Positions 8,542 through 18,499 of a stretch of DNA of 64,000 nt are shown piece by piece. The notes under the pieces are model-generated. The model saw only the letters and a program-made list of their open reading frames with translations, was not told where the DNA came from and did no database searches. This DNA is from Carboxylicivirga linearis (GTDB lineage: Bacteria > Bacteroidota > Bacteroidia > Bacteroidales > Marinilabiliaceae): NCBI RefSeq assembly GCF_018271995.1, contig NZ_JAGUCO010000002.1, positions 434,001 to 498,000 on the forward strand, given 5' to 3'. Position 1 is the first letter of the stretch. Each line of letters opens with the position of its first letter. A program made the translations under genes and the position numbers.

Positions 8542-9666
8542 ATGTCTCGTAAGCAAATAATCAATACTTTATCTATTCTAAGTTTTGTAACCCTAGGCAT
8601 TTTGGTCTTTTTTATATTTAAAAGTATGAAACAACCACCTAAAGTTGCCTTACCGCAAAAAGCAATTAGAGGAATTCATACTATAACCGCAAATTACAAA
8701 GACTTACCCGGTACTATTGAAACATCAGGAAGAATAACTGCTTTTGATGAAATTATTATTAGTAGTGAAGTAAGCGGTCGCTTAGCCAAAGGTGATAAAT
8801 TATTTAAAAATGGTGCTTCCTTTCAAAAAGGGGAACTGATTGTGGTTGTAAAAAACGAAGAGTTTATTTTTCAATTACAGGCATCTCGAAGTCAGTTTAT
8901 GCAGAACGTTGCAGCGAGTCTGGCTGATATAAAGATTGATTTTCCTGAATCGTACGATAAATGGTTTTCTTTTTTTGAAAAGATTCATTCCCACCAGAAC
9001 CTTCCTTCATTACCTGAAATTACCAACTCAAAAGAGCGGGTATTTTTAGCCGCTAAAAGCATTTTAAATGATTATTATACCATTCAGAGTAATGAAGCAC
9101 GATTAATGAAACATTATATTCGTGCCCCTTTTAATGGCACACTTAAGCTGGTTAACCTCGAAGTGGGCTCTGCAATTAATCCAGGCACTCAATTGGCTAC
9201 TTTTACGCGTACTGATTTATTTGAACTGGAAGTGCCGATTGCCTCAGAAAACATTGACATTATTAAACCTGGCATGAAGGTGCAAATAAAGAACAAAAAG
9301 GGAGAATTATTTTGGACCGGAACAGTTAATCGCATTGCTGAAGTTATGAATGCGGCTACTCAATCTGTTAGTGTCTATATTTCTATTCCCAGCACATTTG
9401 ATCACCCTTTGTACGATGGTATGTACCTATCTGCTCATATCGAAGGTAAAGCAATTAATCAGGTAATTGGCATTCCCCGAGATGCTATCTTTAACGGCAA
9501 CTATGTTCATGTGTTGGAGGCAAAAAAACTGAAAGCTAAAGCCATTGAAAAAGTATTTTACAATAACGAAACGGTATATATTAAAGGTATTCCCGAAGGC
9601 TCAGAAGTAGTTACTGAACCCATCATGGGAATAACTGATTACCTCGAATTTGAATCCATCAAATAA
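8542..9666 (+). CDS. RND efflux periplasmic adaptor (membrane fusion protein)
   Basis: This 374-residue protein has an N-terminal membrane anchor (about 9-27). A barrel-sandwich/lipoyl half follows (ETSGRITAFDEIIISSEVSG), then a fairly short helical hairpin (about 110-190), the second lipoyl half (APFNGTLKLVNLEVGSAINPG) and beta-barrel and membrane-proximal domains. This is the HlyD/AcrA type layout. It bridges the inner-membrane pump and outer-membrane channel encoded immediately downstream (14-bp gap to the pump gene). It is the first gene of the operon. Confidence 0.93.
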   Translation: MSRKQIINTLSILSFVTLGILVFFIFKSMKQPPKVALPQKAIRGIHTITANYKDLPGTIETSGRITAFDEIIISSEVSGRLAKGDKLFKNGASFQKGELIVVVKNEEFIFQLQASRSQFMQNVAASLADIKIDFPESYDKWFSFFEKIHSHQNLPSLPEITNSKERVFLAAKSILNDYYTIQSNEARLMKHYIRAPFNGTLKLVNLEVGSAINPGTQLATFTRTDLFELEVPIASENIDIIKPGMKVQIKNKKGELFWTGTVNRIAEVMNAATQSVSVYISIPSTFDHPLYDGMYLSAHIEGKAINQVIGIPRDAIFNGNYVHVLEAKKLKAKAIEKVFYNNETVYIKGIPEGSEVVTEPIMGITDYLEFESIK

Positions 9667-9680
9667 AGTTCTGTTACAAC

Positions 9681-12600
9681 ATGAGAAAGTTAGTTGAATC
9701 GTTTGTAAAGTACCCTTTCTATGCCAACCTTGTTGTGGTGGTTTTAGTTTTAGCTGGTGGAATAAGTTTCTTTTCGATGAGTAAATCCTTTTTCCCCGAA
9801 AGAGAATCTAAGATGATATACGTTACGGTAGCGTATCCAGGAGCCTCACCCATTGAAATGGAGGAAGGAATAACATCCAGAATAGAAGAAGCCATTCGAG
9901 GAATTGCCGGCATCAAAGAAATAACTTCCACCTCTTCAGAAAATTCAGCGCGTGTTACTATCGAAACCACGGGCAAATTTGATATTGATGAAACTTTAAC
10001 CGAAGTAAAAAATGCCGTGGACGGTATCACCAGTATGCCGATAGATGCTGAACGTCCAATTGTTTATAAGCAACGCACTACTACGCCTGCTATGCGATTG
10101 GGACTGTCCGGCAACATGGAACTGATGAAATTGAAGAAGCTGGCTTATCAAATTGAAGATGATTTTCTGGCTTCCGGATTGATGAGTCAGATTACCATTA
10201 GCGGAATACCAGCCACCGAAATAGCTATTGAAATTTCAGAGGAAAACCTCATACGTTACGGTATAACACTGGAAGAAGTAAGTACCACTGTTGCCCGAAC
10301 AAACCGTGATGTCTCAAGCGGAATGCTGAAGAATGATCAGCGAATGATTTATATTCGATCGCGTAACAGAACCGTGAATACAGAAATTATAGGTAATACG
10401 GTTATAAAGGCAAGACAAGATGGAAGTCTGGTGCGCATTAGAGATGTTGGCGAAGTTAAAACACAGTTCGAAGATGTTCCTAACAAATCATACTTAAACG
10501 GCAAGCCGGCTATCAGCATAATGGTAAGTAAGCTAATCACTGAAGATTTACAGGATATTTCAGAGTACATCAACCAATATGCTAAAGAATTTAACGAGCT
10601 ATATCCCAATGCCAAGATATCTGTATCTTTTGACTTTATGGGAATGCTAAATTCCCGTATCTCCCTATTATATCAAAACGGATTTATGGGGTTAATACTT
10701 GTTGTTATTGTTCTGGCATTATTCCTTAGTTTCCGATTGTCACTGTGGGTTGCCTGGGGAATACCCGCTTCCTTTTTGGCAATGTTTGTCGCAGCCAACT
10801 TATACGGTATCACCATTAATATGATTTCGTTGTTCGGGATGATATTAGTTATTGGTATCATAGTAGATGATGGAATTGTAATAGCCGAAAATATCTTTAG
10901 CCATTTCGAAAAAGGCAAGACTCCCATGAAAGCAGCAATTGATGGAACCATGGAAGTATTGCCGGCGGTAACCACATCTGTTACTACCACTATCCTGGCC
11001 TTTGTTCCTTTATTTTTACTGGAAGGAAACATGGAGTTTTTATTCGAGATGGCCTTTGTAGTAGTTTTCAGCCTTGGTTTTTCGCTGATTGAAGCCTTTT
11101 TTGTCTTACCGGCTCATATTGGAACACCTCATATTTTAAAGCGAACTACCAATCATGTAAGTTTTGGAAATAAAGTAAGAAACCGACTTGAAAAATTCGT
11201 TGCCTTTTTAAGAGACCGATTATATGGTCGCTTTCTGTCATTTATTCTTAAATGGCGGTTCCCCGCATTGGCTTTTCCGGTATTTGCCATTTTATTGACT
11301 GCAGGTTTATTTGCTGGTGAGTTAATTAAGTACACCTTTTTTCCAAGTATTCCGCCGGATGATTTTGATATTAATGTAGCATTTACTCCTGGTGAAGGAG
11401 AAAAACAGACTTTTGATGCACTGCAATATTTCGAAAAGGTTGCTTGGGAAGTTAACGAAGATTTGAAAAAAGAATATAACGATACTTCAGACTTTATCAT
11501 CTACACTTATTTAAATACAGGTTCATCGTTCAGTGGTCAGGAAAGAGGAACACATGCCGGACATGTTTCGGTAAATCTAAAAAATTTGGAAAAAAGCCCT
11601 ATTTCAAGCTTTGATATCGCTAGTCGGGTACGTAAAAAAATTGGCACTGTGCCAGGTGCTGATAAGTTTACCGTTGCAGGTCGCAATCGTTGGGGAAGTC
11701 CTATTGAAATAAGTTTATTAGGTAGTAATCAGGAAGCTTTGGAAAAAGCTACCAATAACCTAAAGAGTGAGCTTAAAAAGATATCGGAATTAACCGAAGT
11801 TGTGGATGATAATGCTTTAGGTGCGCAAGAGATAAAAATAAAATTAAAACCCAAAGCCTATTTTCTGGGATTAACTGATTTTATGATTCTTAATCAAGTA
11901 AGAAGTAGTTTCTTTGGAGCGCAGGCTCAACGTCTACAGCAAGGAAAAGATGAAATCAGAGTCTGGGTGCGTTATCCACCCGAAGACCGGGAAGATTTTA
12001 GTCAATTAGAAAGACTAAAGATTGTTACTGCCCAAGGAGAGTTTCCATTAAAAGAATTGGTAGATTACGAAATAACTCGCGGACCGGTAAGTATTAACCG
12101 TTTCAATGGTAAGAAAGATATTCGTGTATCTGCCGATCTGGTTAATCCTACAACCCCTGTTCCACCTATTCAGGCTTATATTACGGACAGTATTATGCCA
12201 GATATTTTGGCTCATTCGCCAGGTGTAAGTTTTATGTATCAGGGACAGCAAAAGAATGCACAGGAAAACATGAAGTCAATGCGTTCTTTCTTTTTACCGG
12301 CATTTGCCTTGATCATTATCATCATCATGATCCATTTTAAGTCTGCCGGTCAAGGTCTGATTATTGTATCCATGGTACCTATGGGATTTATTGGTGCAGC
12401 ATGGGGACACTTACTTCATGGCCTGCCGGTTTCGATGTTAAGTGTTTGGGGAATGGTAGCTCTATCTGGTGTTATTGTAAATGACGCAGTCGTATTCCTC
12501 TCGAAATACAATATACTGATCAGAGAAGGTTACAAAGTGCGCAATGCTATTTTTGAAGCGGGATTATCGCGTTTCAGACCAATAGTACTAACAACACTTA

Positions 12601-12878
12601 CCACAACCATTGGTTTATACCCAATCATATTAGAAACAAGTCGTCAGGCACAATTCCTAATTCCAATGGCTGTAGCGTTAGCATACGGAGTATTTTTTGG
12701 TACGTTCTTTATTCTAACGGTATTTCCTATAACCATATTTGCACTTAACGATGTACTGCGCACCTTCAGATGGATAAAAACAGGTGTTTGGCCAACACGA
12801 GAAGAAGTGGAGCCTGCAACAATTTATCACAAACGAGATTTGCAATTACATCCTGATATGCAAGAACAGACTAATTAA
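9681..12878 (+). CDS. RND-family efflux pump (AcrB/MdtB-like permease)
   Basis: This 1065-residue protein has the RND layout: TM1 at about 14-33, a large periplasmic loop, TM2-6 at about 330-480, a second periplasmic loop at about 570-870, and TM8-12 near the end. Family signatures include 'VTVAYPGASPIEMEEGI' in the porter domain and the TM4 acidic pair in 'GIIVDDGIVIAENIF', which carries the proton relay. The closest pattern is the large Bacteroidota 'efflux RND transporter permease' group; drugs, bile-type detergents or lipids are possible substrates. Metal-pump hallmarks were not seen. The channel gene follows eight bases after its stop. Confidence 0.95.
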   Translation: MRKLVESFVKYPFYANLVVVVLVLAGGISFFSMSKSFFPERESKMIYVTVAYPGASPIEMEEGITSRIEEAIRGIAGIKEITSTSSENSARVTIETTGKFDIDETLTEVKNAVDGITSMPIDAERPIVYKQRTTTPAMRLGLSGNMELMKLKKLAYQIEDDFLASGLMSQITISGIPATEIAIEISEENLIRYGITLEEVSTTVARTNRDVSSGMLKNDQRMIYIRSRNRTVNTEIIGNTVIKARQDGSLVRIRDVGEVKTQFEDVPNKSYLNGKPAISIMVSKLITEDLQDISEYINQYAKEFNELYPNAKISVSFDFMGMLNSRISLLYQNGFMGLILVVIVLALFLSFRLSLWVAWGIPASFLAMFVAANLYGITINMISLFGMILVIGIIVDDGIVIAENIFSHFEKGKTPMKAAIDGTMEVLPAVTTSVTTTILAFVPLFLLEGNMEFLFEMAFVVVFSLGFSLIEAFFVLPAHIGTPHILKRTTNHVSFGNKVRNRLEKFVAFLRDRLYGRFLSFILKWRFPALAFPVFAILLTAGLFAGELIKYTFFPSIPPDDFDINVAFTPGEGEKQTFDALQYFEKVAWEVNEDLKKEYNDTSDFIIYTYLNTGSSFSGQERGTHAGHVSVNLKNLEKSPISSFDIASRVRKKIGTVPGADKFTVAGRNRWGSPIEISLLGSNQEALEKATNNLKSELKKISELTEVVDDNALGAQEIKIKLKPKAYFLGLTDFMILNQVRSSFFGAQAQRLQQGKDEIRVWVRYPPEDREDFSQLERLKIVTAQGEFPLKELVDYEITRGPVSINRFNGKKDIRVSADLVNPTTPVPPIQAYITDSIMPDILAHSPGVSFMYQGQQKNAQENMKSMRSFFLPAFALIIIIIMIHFKSAGQGLIIVSMVPMGFIGAAWGHLLHGLPVSMLSVWGMVALSGVIVNDAVVFLSKYNILIREGYKVRNAIFEAGLSRFRPIVLTTLTTTIGLYPIILETSRQAQFLIPMAVALAYGVFFGTFFILTVFPITIFALNDVLRTFRWIKTGVWPTREEVEPATIYHKRDLQLHPDMQEQTN

Positions 12879-12885
12879 AAAAATA

Positions 12886-14196
12886 ATGAAAAAACAGATC
12901 ATATACATCTTCACACTCATTTTACTAAGCGCTTATTCTCAAAGAGGATATAGCCAGGAAGAAATGACATTGAATGATGCCATCATAACAGGACTTGCCA
13001 ATAATTTTGATATTCAGATAGGCGAAATGAATTATAAAATTGCTCAGGTACAAAATTCCTGGGGTAATGCAGGCAAGTGGCCATCCATTTCTCTTTCATT
13101 GGGAATGAATAACTCATTAAACGATCGTTTTAACGAAACGAATCAAACCGGTTACTTTTCCGGTTCATTGCAAGCCAACTGGGTGTTATTCGATGGCTTC
13201 GCTGTTAACATCAGAAAAAGCCGTTTGGAATATTTGGAACGTATAAGCGGAGGCAATGCAGCTGTTTTAGTTGAAAACACCATTCAGGCAATAATTTTAG
13301 GATTTAACAACGTTCTATTAGAACAGGAACGTAGAGAGGTATTAGAATCGGTGATGAACTTGTCGAAAGATCGTTATGATTACATTCAGCACAAAGCCGA
13401 TTTAGGAGCAGGATCAACCTATGAAGTATCTCAGGCTAAAGGCGACTGGCTAACGGACAGAGCTAATTATTTGAATCAAGACATGACACTTCAATCAACC
13501 AAAAGACAGTTAACGTACCTTTTAGCTTTAGCACCCGAATCAGAGATTGAGATAACAGGCAGCTTAACACCTGACTTGATGGAATATGAGTTGGCGGCAC
13601 TGATAGATAAAATGACAACTGAGAATCGCACATTGCAGAATCAATACCTTAACTTATCAGTTTTAGATAAAGCTCTTCAGCTTGAAAAATCGGCTCGTTA
13701 CCCAACGTTGTCGTTTAGCACCGGTATTTCAAGCAACTATTACCCCGATGGTTTAAATACCAATGATAATATTGCAGCTTTTAGCGGCACCTATTCTACC
13801 TTTGCTAACCTGTCGCTTAGTTATAATTTATTTAACGGCAATCAGGTAAATAGAAATATTGAAATTGCAGAAATACAGGAGCAAATTGGCGAAGTTCAAT
13901 TGGCAGATATGAAATCTCAATTAACTATTCAGCTACACGATTTTTTTGCTCTATACAATGTAAGAAAAGAGTTATATGAATTACAAACCGAGAATCTGGA
14001 GACTGCACAGTTAAATATGGATCTTTCAACAGAGAAGTATCGTAATGGCGCAATTTCATCATTCGATTTTCGCAATGCTCAACGCACCTATCTCGAAACA
14101 GCTATCAGGCAGATACAATCAGTTTATAACTTAATTGAAACCAATACTAACTTAATTAGAATTACAGGAGGTATTATTGCAGAATTTGGAGAATAG
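12886..14196 (+). CDS. TolC-family outer-membrane efflux channel
   Basis: I chose ATG 12886 because it opens a good signal peptide (MKKQIIYIFTLILLSAYSQ). The frame extends upstream to a GTG inside the pump gene, but that leader has no export signal. The 436-residue product has the two-fold OEP repeat, with long helices around 60-220 and 270-430 (for example 'LEYLERISGGNAAVLVENTI' and 'TEKYRNGAISSFDFRNAQRT'). It forms the outer-membrane exit duct for the adaptor and pump encoded upstream, completing the tripartite efflux set. Confidence 0.93.
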   Translation: MKKQIIYIFTLILLSAYSQRGYSQEEMTLNDAIITGLANNFDIQIGEMNYKIAQVQNSWGNAGKWPSISLSLGMNNSLNDRFNETNQTGYFSGSLQANWVLFDGFAVNIRKSRLEYLERISGGNAAVLVENTIQAIILGFNNVLLEQERREVLESVMNLSKDRYDYIQHKADLGAGSTYEVSQAKGDWLTDRANYLNQDMTLQSTKRQLTYLLALAPESEIEITGSLTPDLMEYELAALIDKMTTENRTLQNQYLNLSVLDKALQLEKSARYPTLSFSTGISSNYYPDGLNTNDNIAAFSGTYSTFANLSLSYNLFNGNQVNRNIEIAEIQEQIGEVQLADMKSQLTIQLHDFFALYNVRKELYELQTENLETAQLNMDLSTEKYRNGAISSFDFRNAQRTYLETAIRQIQSVYNLIETNTNLIRITGGIIAEFGE

Positions 14197-14232
14197 TTAT
14201 AGATTTACTTCTGTAACTATCATCCAATTAGA

Positions 14233-14796
14233 ATGAAAGGCATTTCATTTGAAATACATAAAGCTAAAAACAATCAGCAATTATTGGAGTATTTAAGCGG
14301 ACTTAGCAATACAACAAAGAAACGCTTTGGCCCTCATTCATTCGAAATTAAAACAATCAATAATTTAGCTGCTAATCCTGGTTTCAGACTATATACAGCC
14401 TTTTATAGAAGAAAAATAATTGCCTATGCCATCATCAAAATTGGTTGGCTCGATCACGAAAAACCTCGTTTGATGAAATATGGTATTGTAGAAAATTACC
14501 ATGATATAACATTAGCTCCTTCCGTTGCAGATGAACACCAGAATAAAGGTATAGGTACTCATTTCCTGCAGTTTATTCTGGACGACATTGATAGTTTAAT
14601 GCCACCCGGTAACATTTATTTATGGGGTGGTGTTCAGAAAAATAATAAAAGAGCAGTGCATTTTTATCAGAAAATGGGCTTTACTATTTTAGGTGAGTTT
14701 AAAACTTCTTCAACCTACTTGGATATGAACTTAAATAGAAGAGATCGCCCACCCATAGAGGACACTTCTTTGACATTGCATAAATTGGAACAATAG
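14233..14796 (+). CDS. GNAT-family N-acetyltransferase
   Basis: This 187-residue protein has a GNAT core. The acetyl-CoA pyrophosphate loop is at 103-108 (QNKGIG, Q-x-x-G-x-G), preceded by the beta4 strand (ITLAPSVAD) and followed by 'NKRAVHFYQKMGF', the usual motif B region. The substrate is unknown. It lies 36 bases after the efflux channel gene on the same strand and may be co-transcribed, but no functional link is evident. Confidence 0.88.
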   Translation: MKGISFEIHKAKNNQQLLEYLSGLSNTTKKRFGPHSFEIKTINNLAANPGFRLYTAFYRRKIIAYAIIKIGWLDHEKPRLMKYGIVENYHDITLAPSVADEHQNKGIGTHFLQFILDDIDSLMPPGNIYLWGGVQKNNKRAVHFYQKMGFTILGEFKTSSTYLDMNLNRRDRPPIEDTSLTLHKLEQ

Positions 14797-14798
14797 TT

Positions 14799-14819
14799 AA
14801 TAGAATCGTGAATTCTATT
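14799..14819. terminator. Bidirectional hairpin between convergent genes
   Basis: AATAGAAT and ATTCTATT pair around CGTGA between the GNAT gene and the convergent phosphatase gene. T-rich flanks are modest, so termination strength is uncertain. Confidence 0.5.
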
Positions 14820-14839
14820 TACATTTTAAATCAATCTAC

Positions 14840-15691
14840 TCAAAGATTTTCTTGCAGATTTACGATAAAATCAGCGAGTTCTTTGTTGCTAGCATATAAA
14901 ATACCCGAACGATTCATAAAAACAGAATCTTTACGGTTTAAATCCAGTTTTTTTCCTTTACTATCACTTACAATACAATTAGTTTTACTTCCAATTGCAA
15001 CAGTTGCCGCATAATCCCAAACGCTTCCTCCTCCTTTGCTGGGCTTTGGATATTTAAAATAACAGGCATTGATATGTTGAATTACATTAATAGCATTCAC
15101 AACAGCACCTGCTCCACTTATCACCTTAAATCGCTTTAAACCTATTCTTTTTGCATATTCATCCAGTTTATGAAAGATTCTATTATATTTTGGATGACGT
15201 AAAAAGCTTTTATCGCAGTACATTACCAATTCGTTGGCACCTTCTTCTGATACAGGAAATTCAGTATCTTCTGAAGATATCAGGGTTTTACTAAAAGGCA
15301 TATAAATAACTCCTAATACAGGATTACCTTGTTTTGATATTAATGAAATAGAAACAGCATATCCGGGATACATTTCCGTAAAAGCCAAAGTGCCATCGAG
15401 CGGATCTACACACCAGAAATAATCCTTTTCAAACCGACTGCCATCATCCTCTGATTCTTCACCTAACCAGCCCAAATCATACTCAGCAATAGTCGGTGTC
15501 AGTTTATTAAATATAATTTCCTGAGATTTCAAATCAGTTTCTGTCAGTACTTGTGAAGCCAAACTGTGTCCGCTCTTATCATCCAGCCTCTTTTGAGAAT
15601 GAATCATACTCTGAATAACACTTCCGGCTTCAACAGCAGCTTCTTTTGCTATATTATTTAACTTCTGAAGATCTTTCTTATCTAATTCCAT
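14840..15691 (-). CDS. Inositol-monophosphatase-family phosphatase (CysQ-like)
   Basis: This 283-residue enzyme has the Li-sensitive phosphatase metal motifs: GEESE (77-81), the WCVDPLDGT block (DPLDGT at 96-101) and GGSVWDYAATVA late in the protein. Family members hydrolyse inositol phosphates, PAP (CysQ) or sugar bisphosphates with Mg2+; the substrate is not fixed here. It starts on the last base of the upstream kinase gene's stop codon (one-base TAATG overlap), which implies translational coupling and perhaps consecutive action on one phosphorylated compound. Confidence 0.88.
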   Translation of the reverse strand: MELDKKDLQKLNNIAKEAAVEAGSVIQSMIHSQKRLDDKSGHSLASQVLTETDLKSQEIIFNKLTPTIAEYDLGWLGEESEDDGSRFEKDYFWCVDPLDGTLAFTEMYPGYAVSISLISKQGNPVLGVIYMPFSKTLISSEDTEFPVSEEGANELVMYCDKSFLRHPKYNRIFHKLDEYAKRIGLKRFKVISGAGAVVNAINVIQHINACYFKYPKPSKGGGSVWDYAATVAIGSKTNCIVSDSKGKKLDLNRKDSVFMNRSGILYASNKELADFIVNLQENL

Positions 15692-16671
15692 TACAATGTC
15701 ACTCCTAATTCTTTGATTACTTTACGGGCCATTTTTTCACTATAGCTATTCAACTTCCAATGATCAGGACTCCAACCTTTTAAGAAACGATGAAAATCAG
15801 TCCAGGCATATGGATACAAGTCTCTCCACTCCTGTTCAAGATCATCCATATCAACTTCTATATTTAATTTAGCAACAGCTTCACGTAATTGTTTAAAGTA
15901 GTATTTCAATAATGGTTGTTCATATTTTTTACACTCCTCTTCGTAAATACAGCTTCCAATAAAATAAGCTACATCTTTCATACCACAACCACCACCAACA
16001 TACTGAAAATCAACAGCAGCTACTTGATCCCCATCAGAGAAACAAAAGTTAGCCAACTTGGCATCGCCATGCACAAATGTAAGATATTGACATTCATTTA
16101 ATTTTTGATCCACAAGAGGAGCCGCTTCTTTCAGCAAAGGATCGTCCATCACTTCCAATTCATCCGGACGAGTGGCGAGATGCCAGTAGGTTCCAACATC
16201 CCATAACTCAACAGGCTTTTTATGTAAAAAGGTTGCATGAAAATAAGCCAGCCAACTCAGACAAGATTCCATATCCTTTATACTAACAGAATGCTTGCGC
16301 ACAGGAAAACCAGAAGCATCCAGATCTTCTAATACGATCAACACTTCATTTTCGAGTTCTTCCTGAAAAAGACATTTGGGCACCCTACAGTCATTAGTAC
16401 AATTATGGCTATATTGTTTATACCAATGAGTTTCTACTTCATAGGATTTTACTTTTCGCTGATGTGAAAAATCAGTATTCCAACCTCTGGGATGATTGGC
16501 TGAATCGGGCAGTTTTACATGCTTAACAATTATGCTCTTCTCTTTTCCTCCATCTACTTTATAGCGTACTATCTCGCCATATCCACTCCACAAATTTTGT
16601 ATTACCTCTAGTCTGGTAATATTTTCTGCACCTATATTTTTTGCAATTTTATGCTCTAAGAGTTTATTCAT
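15691..16671 (-). CDS. APH/choline-kinase-like small-molecule kinase
   Basis: This 326-residue protein has the aminoglycoside-phosphotransferase/EcKinase fold. The Brenner motif is [11 protein letters not shown] (catalytic Asp in HGD) and the metal-binding motif is [11 protein letters not shown]. The N-lobe contains a Lys strand ([11 protein letters not shown]). It resembles the CHK/'DUF1679-type' kinases whose substrates are alcohols or amino-alcohols. The gene is the first of a pair with the IMPase-like phosphatase, so kinase and phosphatase are made together. No antibiotic resistance context is present. Confidence 0.85.
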   Translation of the reverse strand: MNKLLEHKIAKNIGAENITRLEVIQNLWSGYGEIVRYKVDGGKEKSIIVKHVKLPDSANHPRGWNTDFSHQRKVKSYEVETHWYKQYSHNCTNDCRVPKCLFQEELENEVLIVLEDLDASGFPVRKHSVSIKDMESCLSWLAYFHATFLHKKPVELWDVGTYWHLATRPDELEVMDDPLLKEAAPLVDQKLNECQYLTFVHGDAKLANFCFSDGDQVAAVDFQYVGGGCGMKDVAYFIGSCIYEEECKKYEQPLLKYYFKQLREAVAKLNIEVDMDDLEQEWRDLYPYAWTDFHRFLKGWSPDHWKLNSYSEKMARKVIKELGVTL

Positions 16672-16850
16672 AATAAAACCTGTGAACTACAAATATAAAC
16701 ACAATACTCTGATTGTTTTCTGTCAGAAGTCACAACTTTCTGTAGAATTTCGTTAAGAAACTTAAACAATATTGTATTTTCTTACAAGATCTGAAACGAT
16801 AATTTGATTTTAAAACTACACCACCCCTTACTCAATAGCTTAAAAATGTT

Positions 16851-18494
16851 TTAAAAAAGTACCTTATTAGGGATTTGTCTTTTATTTCTAATTTTACTGT
16901 AGGCTAATGATATAAACACGCTTACCACTGCTATCACCGCATAGGATACCCAATAAGGTAAAAGAGTAACTCCGAAAACTAAACCTATAATTACACCTGT
17001 TATAATCATACTTATAATCATTCTACCCGTATACCCACCTTTTTTTAACATATCACGATGCACAGAAAAAGGTAAAGGTTGTTTTTGCAATGTTATTCCA
17101 AAAACAGTCCACAATACAGTTAGTAAAGCTCCTGCCACAATATAAATAGCTTCCTGTATTCCCCAAACATAAAAAGTAAAACAGATTAAGAATAAATATA
17201 TCGGGGTAAAAAATTTAAAAATAATAAGCTTTAAAGCCCCTGAATGTATATGGTTCGTATTTTTAGGTTTTGCTATTTTATATATCCATGATGCTTCTGG
17301 GGAATCAGTATAAGGAAGTATACTTGCAGAAACAACACACATAAAGCCAATAAAAATAAAAGCCAGATACTTTTTAGATTCCGCAATCTCCTGCCAAAAA
17401 TTATTTAAATTTTTAAAATCAGGCATAAGCATCACAACCGAAAGTATTATGGCGTATGCAATCATTGGATAAACCTGTTGCTTAAATTTCCGGTCTCTCT
17501 TTGTAACATTATTTGCAAAATTCCAACCTTGACGTTCCATTGAAGAAACACAGACTATTTTACTCCACCATTCTAAAAAGCCTTTACTCTCCCCTTCAAT
17601 TCTTTTCGTTTTTTTATTTTTTGTGTTAACCTCACTATGCTGACTTAACACAACATCAAAACCATTAGCTAATAAGCGAACCACCACAAATGCTCCGAAA
17701 ATTGATGCAACTATGGCTGTTAATGCCAGTATTACACCACTCAATTGCATTCCACTAATAAATAAATCAGTAAAACCCGCAAACCAAACGGGTGGAATAA
17801 GATAAACCCACCAATGCATTTCTAATGACATATTTCCTACACCCTCAATATCAAATATTCGGGGTAATATCTGATAACCGCCTAAAATGATAACTGTTAA
17901 TCCAATTTGGAAATAATTGATAATATCTTTGAATCGTTCTCCATTTACTAATTGAGCCATTGACATATAAAAACCAACTACTACTAATAAAGTAAACAGG
18001 GAAGCAAGAAAAACACCTATCAGAAATGGAAAAAATGCGATTCCAAATTTTATAAGAATAAAGATAGAAGCAGGCAAACTCAATGAATAGGTTATTATTG
18101 AGATATACGTCATAATATGTGCCAACCTTGTAAATAAAAGAGTTCGGGAAGAAATCGGTCGCGGCAATAATATGTAATTCTCATTCTCGTCGAATAGTAC
18201 AGAGGTAAATTCCACTAACATTGTAGAACCTGTCATCACCATAATCATTGCGAATAGAATAGAAAACGAAACCTTAGGATCTTGTACTGCAAATAACAAG
18301 GGTAACATTACCAATCCAACTACTCCATACATTAAAATCTGTTTCCCAAACGTTTGCTTCTTTCCGCCTGCTTGCATTCCACTGGGTGTTCTACGAAAAT
18401 CCATTTTCATTTTCATCGAATACAAAGAATAAAAATGCTCTGCATTCACCCCCAGTAATTTTAGGAATGGTGTAACAATTAACTTTTTAATCAT
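16851..18494 (-). CDS. ABC-2-type exporter permease
   Basis: This 547-residue polytopic protein has about twelve hydrophobic segments, with a hydrophilic loop near residues 285-335 (SQHSEVNTKNKKTKRIEG). It fits the large two-half 'putative ABC exporter' permeases of Bacteroidota and Firmicutes, not the usual six-helix ABC-2 form. The ATPase gene lies directly upstream with a 5-bp gap, so the two subunits are co-expressed. The substrate is unknown. Confidence 0.85.
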   Translation of the reverse strand: MIKKLIVTPFLKLLGVNAEHFYSLYSMKMKMDFRRTPSGMQAGGKKQTFGKQILMYGVVGLVMLPLLFAVQDPKVSFSILFAMIMVMTGSTMLVEFTSVLFDENENYILLPRPISSRTLLFTRLAHIMTYISIITYSLSLPASIFILIKFGIAFFPFLIGVFLASLFTLLVVVGFYMSMAQLVNGERFKDIINYFQIGLTVIILGGYQILPRIFDIEGVGNMSLEMHWWVYLIPPVWFAGFTDLFISGMQLSGVILALTAIVASIFGAFVVVRLLANGFDVVLSQHSEVNTKNKKTKRIEGESKGFLEWWSKIVCVSSMERQGWNFANNVTKRDRKFKQQVYPMIAYAIILSVVMLMPDFKNLNNFWQEIAESKKYLAFIFIGFMCVVSASILPYTDSPEASWIYKIAKPKNTNHIHSGALKLIIFKFFTPIYLFLICFTFYVWGIQEAIYIVAGALLTVLWTVFGITLQKQPLPFSVHRDMLKKGGYTGRMIISMIITGVIIGLVFGVTLLPYWVSYAVIAVVSVFISLAYSKIRNKRQIPNKVLF

Positions 18495-18499
18495 TCCTA

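Noticed and set aside
9719-11500. Minus-strand ORFs opposite the RND pump gene
   Set aside because: They are mirror frames of a well-supported pump gene and show no domain or signal of their own.
12784-12885. Upstream GTG start for the TolC-family gene
   Set aside because: It lies inside the pump gene and the leader has no signal peptide; ATG 12886 opens a proper one.
14840-16671. Aminoglycoside resistance gene
   Set aside because: The fold is shared, but the motif pattern and phosphatase partner point to a metabolic kinase; there is no mobile element nearby.
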